Shown here: one piece after another, positions 45,558 to 54,031 of the stretch
Numbering within the stretch: the stretch's first letter is position 1
Layout: each line of letters starts with the position of its first letter
From: Subtercola boreus
Lineage (GTDB): Bacteria > Actinomycetota > Actinomycetes > Actinomycetales > Microbacteriaceae
Assembly: GCF_003399625.1 (NCBI RefSeq)
Contig: NZ_NBXA01000023.1
Location: 175,183 to 239,182, forward strand
Reading direction: 5' to 3'
Length of the DNA: 64,000 nt
Program-made: the position numbers and the translations under genes
Notes under the pieces: model-generated
The model's input: only the letters and a program-made list of their open reading frames with translations
What the model was told of the DNA's origin: nothing
Databases searched by the model: none

Positions 45558-48035
45558 TCAGCGCCCCGACCGGTCGAGAAGCGAACGGTTGAGAAGCGAC
45601 CGGTTGAGAAGCGACCGGTCGAGCAGCGACACCGGCAGCAGAGCCGCCCGCCGGTCATCCGCTGTGCTGGCCTGTGCACTCAGAGAATGGATGATCGCCT
45701 GCACATCCGCCACGAGTCGGCTTCGCCGCTCGACCTCGTCGGGCGGCAGAGCCCCGCCCGGGGCCGCATCCGCACCCCCACCCACCGCGCCCGGCGGCGC
45801 GAACTGCTCGCGCTCGAGAGCTGCCAGCAACTCCTCGATCGCGTCTGCCGGCATGTGGTAGAGCGCTGCCAGCCGCAGAGCGAAGCCCCGCGCCGTCTCC
45901 CCCTCGGAGAGTTCGAAACGGTAGTCCCTGGCCGAGTCCCTGACCTCCTGCCAGCCGAGAGACGCAGGTCGCGCATCCGTCAGCATCCCCGCGAGGCGGC
46001 GCCGTCGCCGCAGCCTCCGCCAGGTTGCGGGAAGAAGCGCGAGAAGGATCACCAACAGAATTATGCCGGCCGCGATCAGCCAGGCCGTGCCCTGCTGAGC
46101 CGCCTGCACCTGCGGGTCGGTGACTGCGACGTCGCCACTGTCGAGCTGCGGGGCGGCTCGGGGTGTGGTGGGTGCGGCGCTCGAGCCGGCGGCATCCCGG
46201 AGCGGGGCCGCTGCTGCCGCGGCGGTGTAGTTCGGCAGCGAGTAGTCGGGCGGGGTGAGCCCGAGCCCCGGAGTCGGTTCGAACGCGAGCCAGCCGACAC
46301 CGTCGAACCAGAGTTCGGGCCAGGCGTGCAGTTGGTCGCTGTAGACCTGGAACGTGGTCAGGTCATCGCTCGTGCGAGTTCCGGCCCCGCCGGGGTGGTA
46401 GCCGATCGCGATGCGCGCGGGAATCCCGAGGGTGCGCGCCATCACGGCCATCGCCGATGCGAAATGGATGCAGTATCCGCTCTTCGCGGAGAGGAACGTG
46501 GCGACCGCGGCGAAGTTGCCCCCGTCGTAGTGCCCCTCGACCGGCGCTGAGACCGAGTACTCGAACGCTCCCGAGGTGAAGTAGCTCTGCAACGCGACCG
46601 CCTTGTCGTAGGCGCTGGCCGCGCCGTTCGTCACCTCGAGGGCCGTGTTGCGGATGATCGGGGAGATCGAACGGGGCAACCGGAGATAGCTCTGCAGGGC
46701 ATCCGGAACCGACGAGCCCGCAGACGCCAGCTGGTCGACGGTCGGTTGCACGAGGAGGCTCGAGACGGTGTAGTTCTGGCCGGTGGTGTTCGTGCTGTCC
46801 CCGGTGACGGTGAGGCTGCCGGGGCTGACCGTCCAGTCGCCGTTCAGGCCCGTCACCGCGGTCTCCGGGTAGGGCACGGGCAGCCAGTCGCTCCGGAGGC
46901 CGGTGACAGAGACATCGGACGTGACCGGTTGGGTCGCGACATCCGCCGAGAGCCCGTCGGGCGGGGCGAACCCGGCCGCCAGCGGGGCGGCGTCACCCGT
47001 CTGCTCGGGCTGCCAGGGGCCGGTGGTGAAGTCGGACAGGTTGACGAGCTTCAGATAGAGACCCGATGCCGAGGTCGTGGTGTAGGTCAGCGAGAGGACC
47101 GGGTTCGTGCGCCGCAGATCCTGGCTGAGCTGGATCGACGGATCGACTCCGCTCGAATACACCGACGGCAGCTGGGCCGACAGTGGCGTGCGGAAGGACC
47201 CCGGCGTCAGCCCCGGAGTCACCCCGGGCAGGAAGCAGGCGAGCAGCACCACGAGCCCGCCGGAGAGCACAGCGCGCCCGCCGTTCCAGCCCGATCGGAT
47301 GCTCGCCGTCTCCCGGAGGCGCAACCCGATACCGAAACGCGCCGCCGCGAAGAGGAGCAGCAGATAGGTGCCGGCCAGCACGGCGAACAGCACGACGTCG
47401 AAGTCCTGCTGGCGGACGGTGTACGGCACGATCAGGATCGACACCGGCACGAGACCGGCGAGAGCCGGCATCCGGAGCCCGAAGACGAGCGCGTCGGCCA
47501 ACACCGCGAGGAGCCCGACGGTGAGGGCGAGCAGGAGCACGATGGGCTGCACAGGGTCGGCGGGAACGCTCTGGATCGCGATCGACTCCCCCGCATCGGC
47601 GAGGCCGGAACGGATCGCGTCGAGCGTGCCGAGGGTCGGGAGAAGGCCGAACAGGGCGCTGCCCGGCGCGAACATCACCGTCACCGTGATCGCCCAGGCC
47701 ACCAGCGCCGCGATCGGTGCCACGACGACCGGCAGCGGGAGCAGGCGGACGATGAGCGCGACGCCCAGCACGAGGGCCACGACGAGGGCGGTGTTCCACC
47801 ACCAGCCCGTCCCGGAGAGGAGGGGGGCGAGCCCGCCCACGGGAAGCACGATCAGCAGGAAGAGAAGGGGTGAGACAGCGGCCTGCCCGGCCCGGCTCGG
47901 CTCGATGCGCACGGGCCTCGATTCGGCACTGCCCGGCCGGCCGTTCCTCTGGCCGGCCCGGGAGCCGTTCCCGCGCCCGGCCTGCGGCCGGACCGGCTGC
48001 TGGGGTGGCCGGAGCAGCGTGCGTGTGTCGCTCAC
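45558..48035 (-). CDS. TgpA-type transglutaminase-like membrane protein (DUF3488)
   Basis: 825 aa. A cytoplasmic N-terminal leader (about 1-52, Arg/Pro-rich) is followed by six or seven membrane helices (about 53-265), then an extracytoplasmic transglutaminase-like domain with the catalytic Cys in KSGYCIHFASAMAVMARTLG, the His in QLHAWPELWFDG and an Asp/Gly motif close by. A last helix (about 665-690) and a cytoplasmic DUF4129-like domain follow. The C-terminal tail is the pentapeptide LLDRS/LLNRS repeated four times. The GTG overlaps the DUF58 stop. Third gene of the moxR-DUF58-tgpA operon. Confidence 0.92.
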   Translation of the reverse strand: MSDTRTLLRPPQQPVRPQAGRGNGSRAGQRNGRPGSAESRPVRIEPSRAGQAAVSPLLFLLIVLPVGGLAPLLSGTGWWWNTALVVALVLGVALIVRLLPLPVVVAPIAALVAWAITVTVMFAPGSALFGLLPTLGTLDAIRSGLADAGESIAIQSVPADPVQPIVLLLALTVGLLAVLADALVFGLRMPALAGLVPVSILIVPYTVRQQDFDVVLFAVLAGTYLLLLFAAARFGIGLRLRETASIRSGWNGGRAVLSGGLVVLLACFLPGVTPGLTPGSFRTPLSAQLPSVYSSGVDPSIQLSQDLRRTNPVLSLTYTTTSASGLYLKLVNLSDFTTGPWQPEQTGDAAPLAAGFAPPDGLSADVATQPVTSDVSVTGLRSDWLPVPYPETAVTGLNGDWTVSPGSLTVTGDSTNTTGQNYTVSSLLVQPTVDQLASAGSSVPDALQSYLRLPRSISPIIRNTALEVTNGAASAYDKAVALQSYFTSGAFEYSVSAPVEGHYDGGNFAAVATFLSAKSGYCIHFASAMAVMARTLGIPARIAIGYHPGGAGTRTSDDLTTFQVYSDQLHAWPELWFDGVGWLAFEPTPGLGLTPPDYSLPNYTAAAAAAPLRDAAGSSAAPTTPRAAPQLDSGDVAVTDPQVQAAQQGTAWLIAAGIILLVILLALLPATWRRLRRRRRLAGMLTDARPASLGWQEVRDSARDYRFELSEGETARGFALRLAALYHMPADAIEELLAALEREQFAPPGAVGGGADAAPGGALPPDEVERRSRLVADVQAIIHSLSAQASTADDRRAALLPVSLLDRSLLNRSLLNRSLLDRSGR
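45571..45630. repeat. Four in-frame 15-bp tandem repeats at the tgpA 3' end
   Basis: Units at 45571, 45586, 45601 and 45616 share CGGTYGAGAAGCGAC (plus strand); the middle two are identical. They encode the repeated pentapeptide LL(D/N)RS at the C-terminus of the transglutaminase-like protein. Confidence 0.9.
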
Positions 48036-49351
48036 AGCACCAGCCTCTCTCCGTCGACGGTTCCCCACGCTGCAGACGGGGCCTCGTCGGAGGTGATGAC
48101 CTGCGTCATCCAGCCCGCTGACTCCAGCACCTGCCGCGAGGAGGCCGCCCAGCCTGCTGAGGCCGCCCCTGGCGGGGTGACGATGATCGCCACGGCACCG
48201 GAGGAGAACCGTGCGGCGCTGGCGAGGGAGTGGAGGGACGCCTCGTCGAGCCTGCCCACAACAGCGAAGAGAGGCGGCAGGTCGCCGGCCGATGACTCCG
48301 TGCGGCTCACTGCGAGGCGGTAGTCGACACTGGCCGGAAGCGCTGGGGCGGCGTGATCGCCCACCGCTTCGCCGGCATCACCGCGGTGCTCCGCTTCGAC
48401 GACCGAGGTGCGTGCCGCGTGCAGCAGCAGTTCCTCAGGCGACGACGGATCGAACCGGGCACCGACGGCGTCGATCAGCCGCACCTGGAAGCCCTCGCCG
48501 AGAAGGTGCAGCGCGATGGAGGTGCTCATCGACACCGCCCACTCGAACTCGGGCGAGAAACGGTGATGGCCGGCCGCATACCCCGCCGCTGCGCAGTCGA
48601 GGATGACCACCGCATGCTGGTCGTTCTGCTGGTCGTCCTGGCGCACCATCAGCTCGCCGAGCCGGGCCGTCGCCGACCAGTTGACGCGGCGCATCGAGTC
48701 GCCGGTCTGGTACTTGCGGGAGATCACGTCCTGTTCCCCCGCGCCGCCGAGCTGGCGGGAGGTGGGCGCAGACCCTGCTCCGGAGGCGAGGCGCACCGCG
48801 CCACGCGGCAGGGGCACGGTCGACGGCGTCACCGTGAGCACATCGGTGCCGCCGACCCTGACCGACCGGATGACCATGCCGAACGGGTCGGAGAGGAGCA
48901 GTGTGAGCGGGCCGACCATGTGCTGGCCCCGATGGCGCGCCTCGAGTTCGTAGTCGAAGACCGCCGGCACTCCGGCACCGGATCGTCGGAGCCGGGGGAA
49001 CGGCGCCCGGGCGCCAGCGACCAGCGGTGCGGCCGCGCGGTCGAACCAGACCGCGTGCCCCACGGCGAAGAAGCCGCGGTTCTCAACGAGCAGTCGCACA
49101 TTCACGTCGCTGCCTGCCGCAGCGAGCTCGGGAGTGAAACGCCGGTCGATCACGAGCTGCGGCCGGTGGAGCAACACGCCGACAGCCCCGACGACGGGCA
49201 GCGCCAGCACGAGGAGCGCAACGAAACTCAGGTCGCGGCGCTGCATCACGTTCATGACGACGAGCAGCAGGATGCCCGCCACCAGGAAACCCCAGCCCCG
49301 GAGGGTCGGCCGGGGCACACGATCCCGCACGAAGGCGAGCGCGGCGGGCAC
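48032..49351 (-). CDS. DUF58 domain protein
   Basis: 439 aa. Two membrane helices near the N-terminus (about 20-60) and a cytoplasmic von Willebrand A-like region with the DUF58 signature MRRVNWSATARLGELMVRQDD. It works with MoxR-type AAA+ ATPases, in actinobacteria usually as part of a MoxR-DUF58-transglutaminase module of unknown function in the envelope. GTG start 3 bp after the moxR stop; its own stop overlaps the transglutaminase start. Confidence 0.92.
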   Translation of the reverse strand: MPAALAFVRDRVPRPTLRGWGFLVAGILLLVVMNVMQRRDLSFVALLVLALPVVGAVGVLLHRPQLVIDRRFTPELAAAGSDVNVRLLVENRGFFAVGHAVWFDRAAAPLVAGARAPFPRLRRSGAGVPAVFDYELEARHRGQHMVGPLTLLLSDPFGMVIRSVRVGGTDVLTVTPSTVPLPRGAVRLASGAGSAPTSRQLGGAGEQDVISRKYQTGDSMRRVNWSATARLGELMVRQDDQQNDQHAVVILDCAAAGYAAGHHRFSPEFEWAVSMSTSIALHLLGEGFQVRLIDAVGARFDPSSPEELLLHAARTSVVEAEHRGDAGEAVGDHAAPALPASVDYRLAVSRTESSAGDLPPLFAVVGRLDEASLHSLASAARFSSGAVAIIVTPPGAASAGWAASSRQVLESAGWMTQVITSDEAPSAAWGTVDGERLVL

Positions 49352-49354
49352 GGC

Positions 49355-50398
49355 CTAGGCCATCCTCGCCGCGACCAGGGGAACGGGCGTGTTGGCGACG
49401 ATGCGGTGGAGCACCTCATCGTGAGCGGCCGCCCCGCCGACACGGTTGTCGGAGAGGGATCGCCGGGTGAGCAGCAGGCGATGGGCCAGCACGGGCACGA
49501 CCAGCGCGTCGATGTCGTCGGGCAGCACGAACTCACGACCATCCAGAGCGGCTGCCACCTTCGCCGCCCGCACCAGGTGCAGGGTCGCGCGGGGGCTCAC
49601 CCCGAGGCGGATGTCGGGATCGCGGCGGGTCGCCTGGGCGATGTTGACCGCGTACTGTTCCACGGCCGGCGAGACGAAGACGCTCCGGGCGGTCTCGATC
49701 ATCCGCTGCAGCTCATGGCGGGTGACGACGGCGTCGATCTGGTCGAGCGGGCTCTGCTGCTCACGATTGTGCAGCATCGCGAGTTCGGCCCGGGCATCCG
49801 GATAGCCCATCGACACCCGCATCATGAAGCGGTCGCGCTGGGCCTCGGGGAGGGCGTAGGTGCCCTCCATCTCGATGGGGTTCTGGGTGGCGACGACACT
49901 GAACGGGGGTTCGAGGAAGTAGGTCTGGCCGTCGATCGAGACCTGGCGTTCCTCCATACACTCGAGAAGGGCCGACTGGGTCTTGGGCGAGGCACGGTTG
50001 ATCTCGTCGGCGATGACGATGTTCGAGAAGATCGCGCCCGGTTTGAACTCGAACTCGCGCTCGTGCTGGTTGTAGATCGAGACGCCGGTGACGTCGGAGG
50101 GCAGAAGGTCGGGCGTGAACTGGATGCGGCTGACGCTGCAGCCGACCGAGCGCGCGAGCGCCTTGGCGAGGGTGGTCTTGCCGACACCCGGAACATCCTC
50201 GACCAGGAGGTGGCCCTCGGCGAGCAGCACGATCAGCGAGAGAGTGGCGATCTCCTCCTTGCCGTTGATGACCTTCTGCAGATTCGCCAGGATCGCCGCC
50301 GAGAGCCGCCCGAACTCGTCGATCTCGCCGAGCTGCTGGGGGTCGGCCCGGCTCGCTGAGCGTGATTCGGCGGCTCTGGTCGTGGCCCGGTCTGTCAT
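49355..50398 (-). CDS. MoxR family AAA+ ATPase
   Basis: 347 aa. Walker A EDVPGVGKTTLAKALA, Walker B IVIADEINRASPKTQ, sensor 1 FSVVATQNPIEMEGTYALPEAQRDRF, and the C-terminal lid with sensor 2. MoxR ATPases act as chaperones that activate VWA/DUF58 partners. First gene of the three-gene operon on the minus strand; the 114-bp upstream space should hold its promoter. Confidence 0.95.
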   Translation of the reverse strand: MTDRATTRAAESRSASRADPQQLGEIDEFGRLSAAILANLQKVINGKEEIATLSLIVLLAEGHLLVEDVPGVGKTTLAKALARSVGCSVSRIQFTPDLLPSDVTGVSIYNQHEREFEFKPGAIFSNIVIADEINRASPKTQSALLECMEERQVSIDGQTYFLEPPFSVVATQNPIEMEGTYALPEAQRDRFMMRVSMGYPDARAELAMLHNREQQSPLDQIDAVVTRHELQRMIETARSVFVSPAVEQYAVNIAQATRRDPDIRLGVSPRATLHLVRAAKVAAALDGREFVLPDDIDALVVPVLAHRLLLTRRSLSDNRVGGAAAHDEVLHRIVANTPVPLVAARMA

Positions 50399-50512
50399 AG
50401 CTGCTCCGCTCTCGGCACTCGTGCGCCGATTGTAGCCTGAGAAACTGTCAGCGCAACGCCCTCCGGCGACCCCTGGCGCGAGAGATCGATCTCCGCCGAC
50501 GGATGGGACGGG

Positions 50513-51043
50513 TCAGCGGAGTGGAAGGCGGTGGAGAGTCACGTCGGTGAGGGTGCCGCCGGAGGGGGTGGCAGGGGTGGCAGTGGCCGTGAGATAGGTG
50601 CAGGAGGGCTGGCGGCGGCGGTCGGTGGGCGATCCGGGGTTCAGGAGGCGGAGGCCGCGGGGGGTGACGGAGTCCCAGGGAATGTGGCTGTGCCCGAAGA
50701 CCAGCACGTCGACGTCGGGGAACGCCTCGTCGGCGCGAGCCTCACGGCCCGTGGCCGGCCCGGTCTCGTGGATCATCGCGAAACGGAGGCCCGCGACATC
50801 CACGTGCGCAACCTCGGGCAGCACCGCGCGGAGCTCCGGGCCGTCGTTGTTGCCCCAGACTCCGACGAACGTGCCACCGGCCGCCCGGACGCGCGCGGTG
50901 AGACGCTCGTACGTCTCGAGGTCGACCCAGTCGCCGGCGTGGAACACCACCTCCGCCGCATCCACCGCCTGCCACACCTCGGCCGGCAGGTCGCGCGCCC
51001 GCTTCGGCAGGTGGGTGTCGGCGAGCAGCAGGAGACGGGTCAC
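50513..51043 (-). CDS. YfcE/MJ0936-type metallophosphoesterase
   Basis: 176 aa. Di-metal phosphoesterase motifs: LLLADTHLPK (DxH), VFHAGDWVD (GDxx), VWGNNDG (GNxD) and VFGHSHIPW (GHxH). Small members hydrolyse phosphodiesters such as cyclic nucleotides in vitro; the physiological substrate is unknown. The GTG at 51043 is chosen because TATCGT lies exactly 6 nt upstream and the metal motif begins six codons later. Divergent from sdaA. Confidence 0.9.
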   Translation of the reverse strand: MTRLLLLADTHLPKRARDLPAEVWQAVDAAEVVFHAGDWVDLETYERLTARVRAAGGTFVGVWGNNDGPELRAVLPEVAHVDVAGLRFAMIHETGPATGREARADEAFPDVDVLVFGHSHIPWDSVTPRGLRLLNPGSPTDRRRQPSCTYLTATATPATPSGGTLTDVTLHRLPLR

Positions 51044-51049
51044 GTGCAC

Positions 51050-51055
51050 ACGATA
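51050..51055 (-). promoter_or_regulatory. -10-like TATCGT giving a leaderless phosphoesterase transcript
   Basis: On the minus strand TATCGT is followed by 6 nt and then the GTG start. The spacing is the same as at several plus-strand genes in the window. Confidence 0.5.
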
Positions 51056-51101
51056 GGCCAGGATCGGCCGCCCAAGCCACCGGAGCGTAAGCTGGCCGCC
51101 C

Positions 51102-52475
51102 ATGAGCCTCAGCGCGTTCGACCTCTTCTCCATCGGTATCGGTCCGTCGAGTTCGCACACCGTCGGCCCGATGCGCGCGGCGTACCTGTTCGTGTCGGCG
51201 CTGCAACAGGATGACCGGCTCTCCTCTGTGGCACGGGTGAAGGTCGAGCTCTTCGGTTCCCTCGGGGCGACCGGCCACGGGCACGGCACCATCAAGGCGG
51301 TCATGCTCGGGCTCTCGGGCGAACAGCCTCACCTCGTCGATCCGCTCACCGCAGACGTGAAGGTCGAGCGCCAATCGGCGGGCGGCACGCTCGAGCTCGC
51401 GGGCGGGCATCCGGTGCCCTTCGACTGGCGGAAGGACATCGTGATGCACCGCCGGGAACGCCTCGCCTTCCACAGCAACGGCATGCGGTTCGCCGCGTTC
51501 GACGAAGCAGGCGACGTGCTCGAAGCGCGCGAGTACTTCTCGGTCGGCGGCGGCTTCGTGCTCGACCAGGACGAAGCGGGCCGCACCATGCTGGTGCACG
51601 ACGCGACGCCCGTGCCGTACCCCTTCACCAGCGGCGCCCAGCTGGTGGACCTCTGCGAGAGGACAGGACTCCGGGTGAGCGATCTCGTGCTGGCGAACGA
51701 GCTCGCCTGGCGGAGTGAAGCGGATGTCCGCGCGGGCCTCCTCCACCTCTGGGAGGTCATGCAGCAGACCATCGAGCGGGGCTGCGCGGCCACCGGGACG
51801 CTGCCCGGCGGGCTGAAGGTCAGGCGCCGCGCCGCCGCCCAGCTGGCCCAGTTGGAGCAGAACCCCGCTCCGGACGATCCGCTCCGCGCGATGGAGTGGG
51901 TCACCCTCTTCGCCCTCGCCGTGAACGAGGAGAACGCGGCCGGCGGGCGCATCGTCACGGCACCGACGAACGGAGCCGCCGGAATCATCCCCGCCGTGCT
52001 CGCCTACTTCACCCGTTTCGTGCCCGGAGCCGGCGACGACGACGTGGTGCGGTTCCTTCTCGCAGCGACGGCGGTCGGCATCCTCTTCAAGGAGAACGCA
52101 TCGATCTCGGGAGCGGAGGTCGGTTGCCAGGGTGAGGTCGGCTCGGCGTGCTCCATGGCCGCCGCCGGTCTCGCCGAAGTGCTCGGCGGTTCGGCCAGAC
52201 AGGTGGAGATGGCGGCGGAGATCGGGATCGAACACAACCTCGGCCTGACCTGCGATCCCGTCGGCGGGCTCGTGCAGATCCCCTGCATCGAACGGAATGC
52301 GGTGGGTGCGGTGAAGGCGATCACGGCGGCCCGGATGGCGGTGCGGAGCGATGGCGAGCACCATGTCTCCCTCGACGCCGCGATCAAGACCATGCGGGAG
52401 ACCGGGGCGGATATGAAGGACAAGTACAAGGAGACGTCGCGGGGTGGCCTGGCGCTGAACGTGGTCGAGTGCTGA
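51102..52475 (+). CDS. sdaA: L-serine ammonia-lyase (iron-sulfur, single chain)
   Basis: Deaminates L-serine to pyruvate. 457 aa, with the beta domain ([17 protein letters not shown], substrate SSSHT) fused to the alpha domain. Cluster cysteines are visible in [18 protein letters not shown] and [24 protein letters not shown] lies 8 nt before the ATG. A 6-bp hairpin 18 bp after the stop may end the transcript before the rhodopsin operon. Confidence 0.96.
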   Translation: MSLSAFDLFSIGIGPSSSHTVGPMRAAYLFVSALQQDDRLSSVARVKVELFGSLGATGHGHGTIKAVMLGLSGEQPHLVDPLTADVKVERQSAGGTLELAGGHPVPFDWRKDIVMHRRERLAFHSNGMRFAAFDEAGDVLEAREYFSVGGGFVLDQDEAGRTMLVHDATPVPYPFTSGAQLVDLCERTGLRVSDLVLANELAWRSEADVRAGLLHLWEVMQQTIERGCAATGTLPGGLKVRRRAAAQLAQLEQNPAPDDPLRAMEWVTLFALAVNEENAAGGRIVTAPTNGAAGIIPAVLAYFTRFVPGAGDDDVVRFLLAATAVGILFKENASISGAEVGCQGEVGSACSMAAAGLAEVLGGSARQVEMAAEIGIEHNLGLTCDPVGGLVQIPCIERNAVGAVKAITAARMAVRSDGEHHVSLDAAIKTMRETGADMKDKYKETSRGGLALNVVEC

Positions 52476-52492
52476 ACAGGCTGGCGAGCTTA

Positions 52493-52509
52493 GATCCGAT
52501 CCACGGATC
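52493..52509. terminator. Small hairpin after sdaA
   Basis: GATCCG-5 nt-CGGATC forms a 6-bp stem 18 bp after the sdaA stop, without a T tract. Weak evidence for termination. Confidence 0.35.
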
Positions 52510-52532
52510 GCACAAGTCCCCGGCGGGCCGCA

Positions 52533-52560
52533 GAACCCCACACCGCCGACCGCGTATTTT
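52533..52560 (+). promoter_or_regulatory. Candidate promoter of the mini-ORF / DUF7882 / rhodopsin operon
   Basis: TATTTT (52555-52560) ends exactly 6 nt before the ATG at 52567 and is the most AT-rich -10-like element seen here. Upstream, GAAC (52533-52536) and CGTA (52553-52556) are separated by 16 nt, which also fits the GAAC-N16-CGT layout of ECF-sigma promoters. Either reading gives a transcript that starts at or next to the mini-ORF start codon. Confidence 0.5.
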
Positions 52561-52566
52561 TAAGCT

Positions 52567-52674
52567 ATGACCGACAAGACACAACCGGAACCCGACGCCG
52601 ATCACGACGCCGAGACCGAGGGGGACACCGCGTCGGGTGGAGCTCCGTCGGATCCCGATCCGCAGAGTCTCTAG
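52567..52674 (+). CDS. 35-residue acidic mini-ORF before the DUF7882/rhodopsin pair
   Basis: 35 aa, strongly acidic and disordered (Asp/Glu plus Pro/Ser/Gly; no hydrophobic segment, no Cys). It starts TDKTQPEPDAD and ends PDPQSL. No family recognised. Support comes from position: the ATG is 6 nt after TATTTT, and the stop is 12 nt before the DUF7882 start. It may be a small protein, a translated leader, or a chance ORF that marks the 5' end of the mRNA. Confidence 0.5.
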   Translation: MTDKTQPEPDADHDAETEGDTASGGAPSDPDPQSL

Positions 52675-52686
52675 GCGCGCCGCGCG

Positions 52687-53025
52687 TTGGGCATTCTGCT
52701 CTATGGCAACCCGAGCATCGAGATCAGCTTCGATGACCGGGCTCTCCAGCATCTCCAGATCGTGATCACGGCCAAACTGCGTCGCCGCGAGAGCTTCGTC
52801 TTCTCCTGGAACGACTCAGCCGACGTCGGGAGCGGCCGAAGCTCGATCTGGCTCGACCCGTCGAGCACCCTCTACTACCGGTATTTCGGCTCCCGCATCC
52901 CGGCGATCAATCGCGAATGGATCGACGTGCTGATGGAGTCCGCGAACAGCGGCAGCGGGCTCTTCTTCCTCCCGGAGCCGGGCACCGGTGCCCACAATTC
53001 TGCGACCGCCCGATCGAGAGGCTGA
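52687..53025 (+). CDS. DUF7882-type small beta-rich protein
   Basis: 112 aa, no signal or membrane segment. It matches a small protein family common in Microbacteriaceae (often misannotated as DNA ligase): it starts MGILLYG, then DRALQHLQIVITAKLRRRESFVFSW, GSGRSSIWLDPSSTL, and INREWIDVLMESANS. The pattern predicts a compact beta-sheet protein with one or two helices. The start is TTG 52687, supported only by the family N-terminus. The stop lies 5 bp before the rhodopsin ATG, so the two are almost certainly co-translated. A soluble partner or transducer role is inference. Confidence 0.78.
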   Translation: MGILLYGNPSIEISFDDRALQHLQIVITAKLRRRESFVFSWNDSADVGSGRSSIWLDPSSTLYYRYFGSRIPAINREWIDVLMESANSGSGLFFLPEPGTGAHNSATARSRG

Positions 53026-53030
53026 CCCGG

Positions 53031-53987
53031 ATGACCGCCTCCGCACCCTGGCTTTCGCCCCTCAGCCAGCCGCAGTACCTGATCACGCTGTACTTCCTCG
53101 TCGTGGCAGGGCTGGCACTGCTCGCGGGGTTCGCCCGGAGCGTGGCGACGCGCTCGGAGGTCGGATCGCGTTTCCGACCGGCCGTGGTGGCGAGGCTCGT
53201 CGTCACGGGCGTGGCGTCCGTGTCGTACGTCTTCCTCGTGATGGCCTTCCTCTCGGGCTACAGCCTGGTCGGGGGTGAGTACGTTCCGACCGACGGTGCC
53301 GTGCTCGTGTTCGCACTGAGGTACATGGACTGGTCGGTCACGGTGCCCATGCTGGCCCTCGAACTCCTCGCTGTCTGCACCGTCGTCGGCTCGGGTCTTC
53401 GCCGCACCCAGGTGCTCGCAGCGGCGAGCGCATTCGCGATGATCTTCTGCGGCTTCCTCGGCGCGATCGTGATCGATGAGGGCCAGAGCCAGGCCCAGCT
53501 GCTGATCTGGGGCGGGATCAGCTGTGTGTTCTGGATCGTCACCAACGTTGTGCTCATCCAGAGCGTCCGTCGTTCCCTTCCCACCCTGACCCCGCAGGCC
53601 GCTTCGTGGATGCGATCGGCCACCATCCTGATGCTCTCGGGGTGGGTCGTCTATCCCCTCGTCTACCTGATCCAGGTGTTCGGTTCGGGTGGCGGCTGGG
53701 CGACCACGATGCAGGTGTCGCTCTGTGTCGCCGATGTGCTGGTGAAGATCGGCTTCGGCACGCTCATCCACCGGGTGGCGAAACTGCGCACCGCAGAGGA
53801 TGTGCGGGCCGGGGACGACGTGCATCCGGAGTCCATCTGGATCTCGTCGGTCAAACAGTCGGACGCGGGCCAGCCGAGCGAGGTGTATCTCGCGGAGGGC
53901 GCTTCCGTGCACCAGAGGCATGCCCGCCCGCCGATGTCGTCTGCGGTGCCGGTGGAGCGGAGCGCCTCCGACGACGAGGAGCTGTGA
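53031..53987 (+). CDS. Microbial (type 1) rhodopsin, D-T-E helix C with a cytoplasmic-side arginine
   Basis: 318 aa, seven helices at about 16-38, 51-77, 91-116, 126-149, 156-180, 190-217 and 225-250, plus a 68-residue hydrophilic C-tail. Helix C reads RYMDWSVTVPMLALELL: R97, counterion D100, T104 and E111 correspond to bacteriorhodopsin R82, D85, T89 and D96, so the motif is D-T-E as in proton-pumping proteorhodopsins. L108 at the tuning position suggests green absorption. Helix F has GWVVYPLVYLI (W205, Y208, P209). Helix G has ADVLVKIGFG with D235 and the retinal Schiff-base K239. R55 in helix B aligns with bacteriorhodopsin F42 near the proton-donor site. GAGAGG lies upstream of the ATG. 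No retinal-synthesis gene is in the window. Confidence 0.93.
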   Translation: MTASAPWLSPLSQPQYLITLYFLVVAGLALLAGFARSVATRSEVGSRFRPAVVARLVVTGVASVSYVFLVMAFLSGYSLVGGEYVPTDGAVLVFALRYMDWSVTVPMLALELLAVCTVVGSGLRRTQVLAAASAFAMIFCGFLGAIVIDEGQSQAQLLIWGGISCVFWIVTNVVLIQSVRRSLPTLTPQAASWMRSATILMLSGWVVYPLVYLIQVFGSGGGWATTMQVSLCVADVLVKIGFGTLIHRVAKLRTAEDVRAGDDVHPESIWISSVKQSDAGQPSEVYLAEGASVHQRHARPPMSSAVPVERSASDDEEL

Positions 53988-54031
53988 GCTCACAGGACTT
54001 CCGGCGTTCGCCCGGGCTGTTACCGTGAACC

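Noticed and set aside
46746..47873. Long plus-strand frame opposite the transglutaminase gene
   Set aside because: Antisense shadow; it consists of His/Arg/Gly-rich sequence and has no start context.
53031..53987. Reading the rhodopsin as a chloride or sodium pump
   Set aside because: The helix C triad is D-T-E and not the N-D-Q of sodium pumps or the T-S-A / N-T-Q of chloride pumps.
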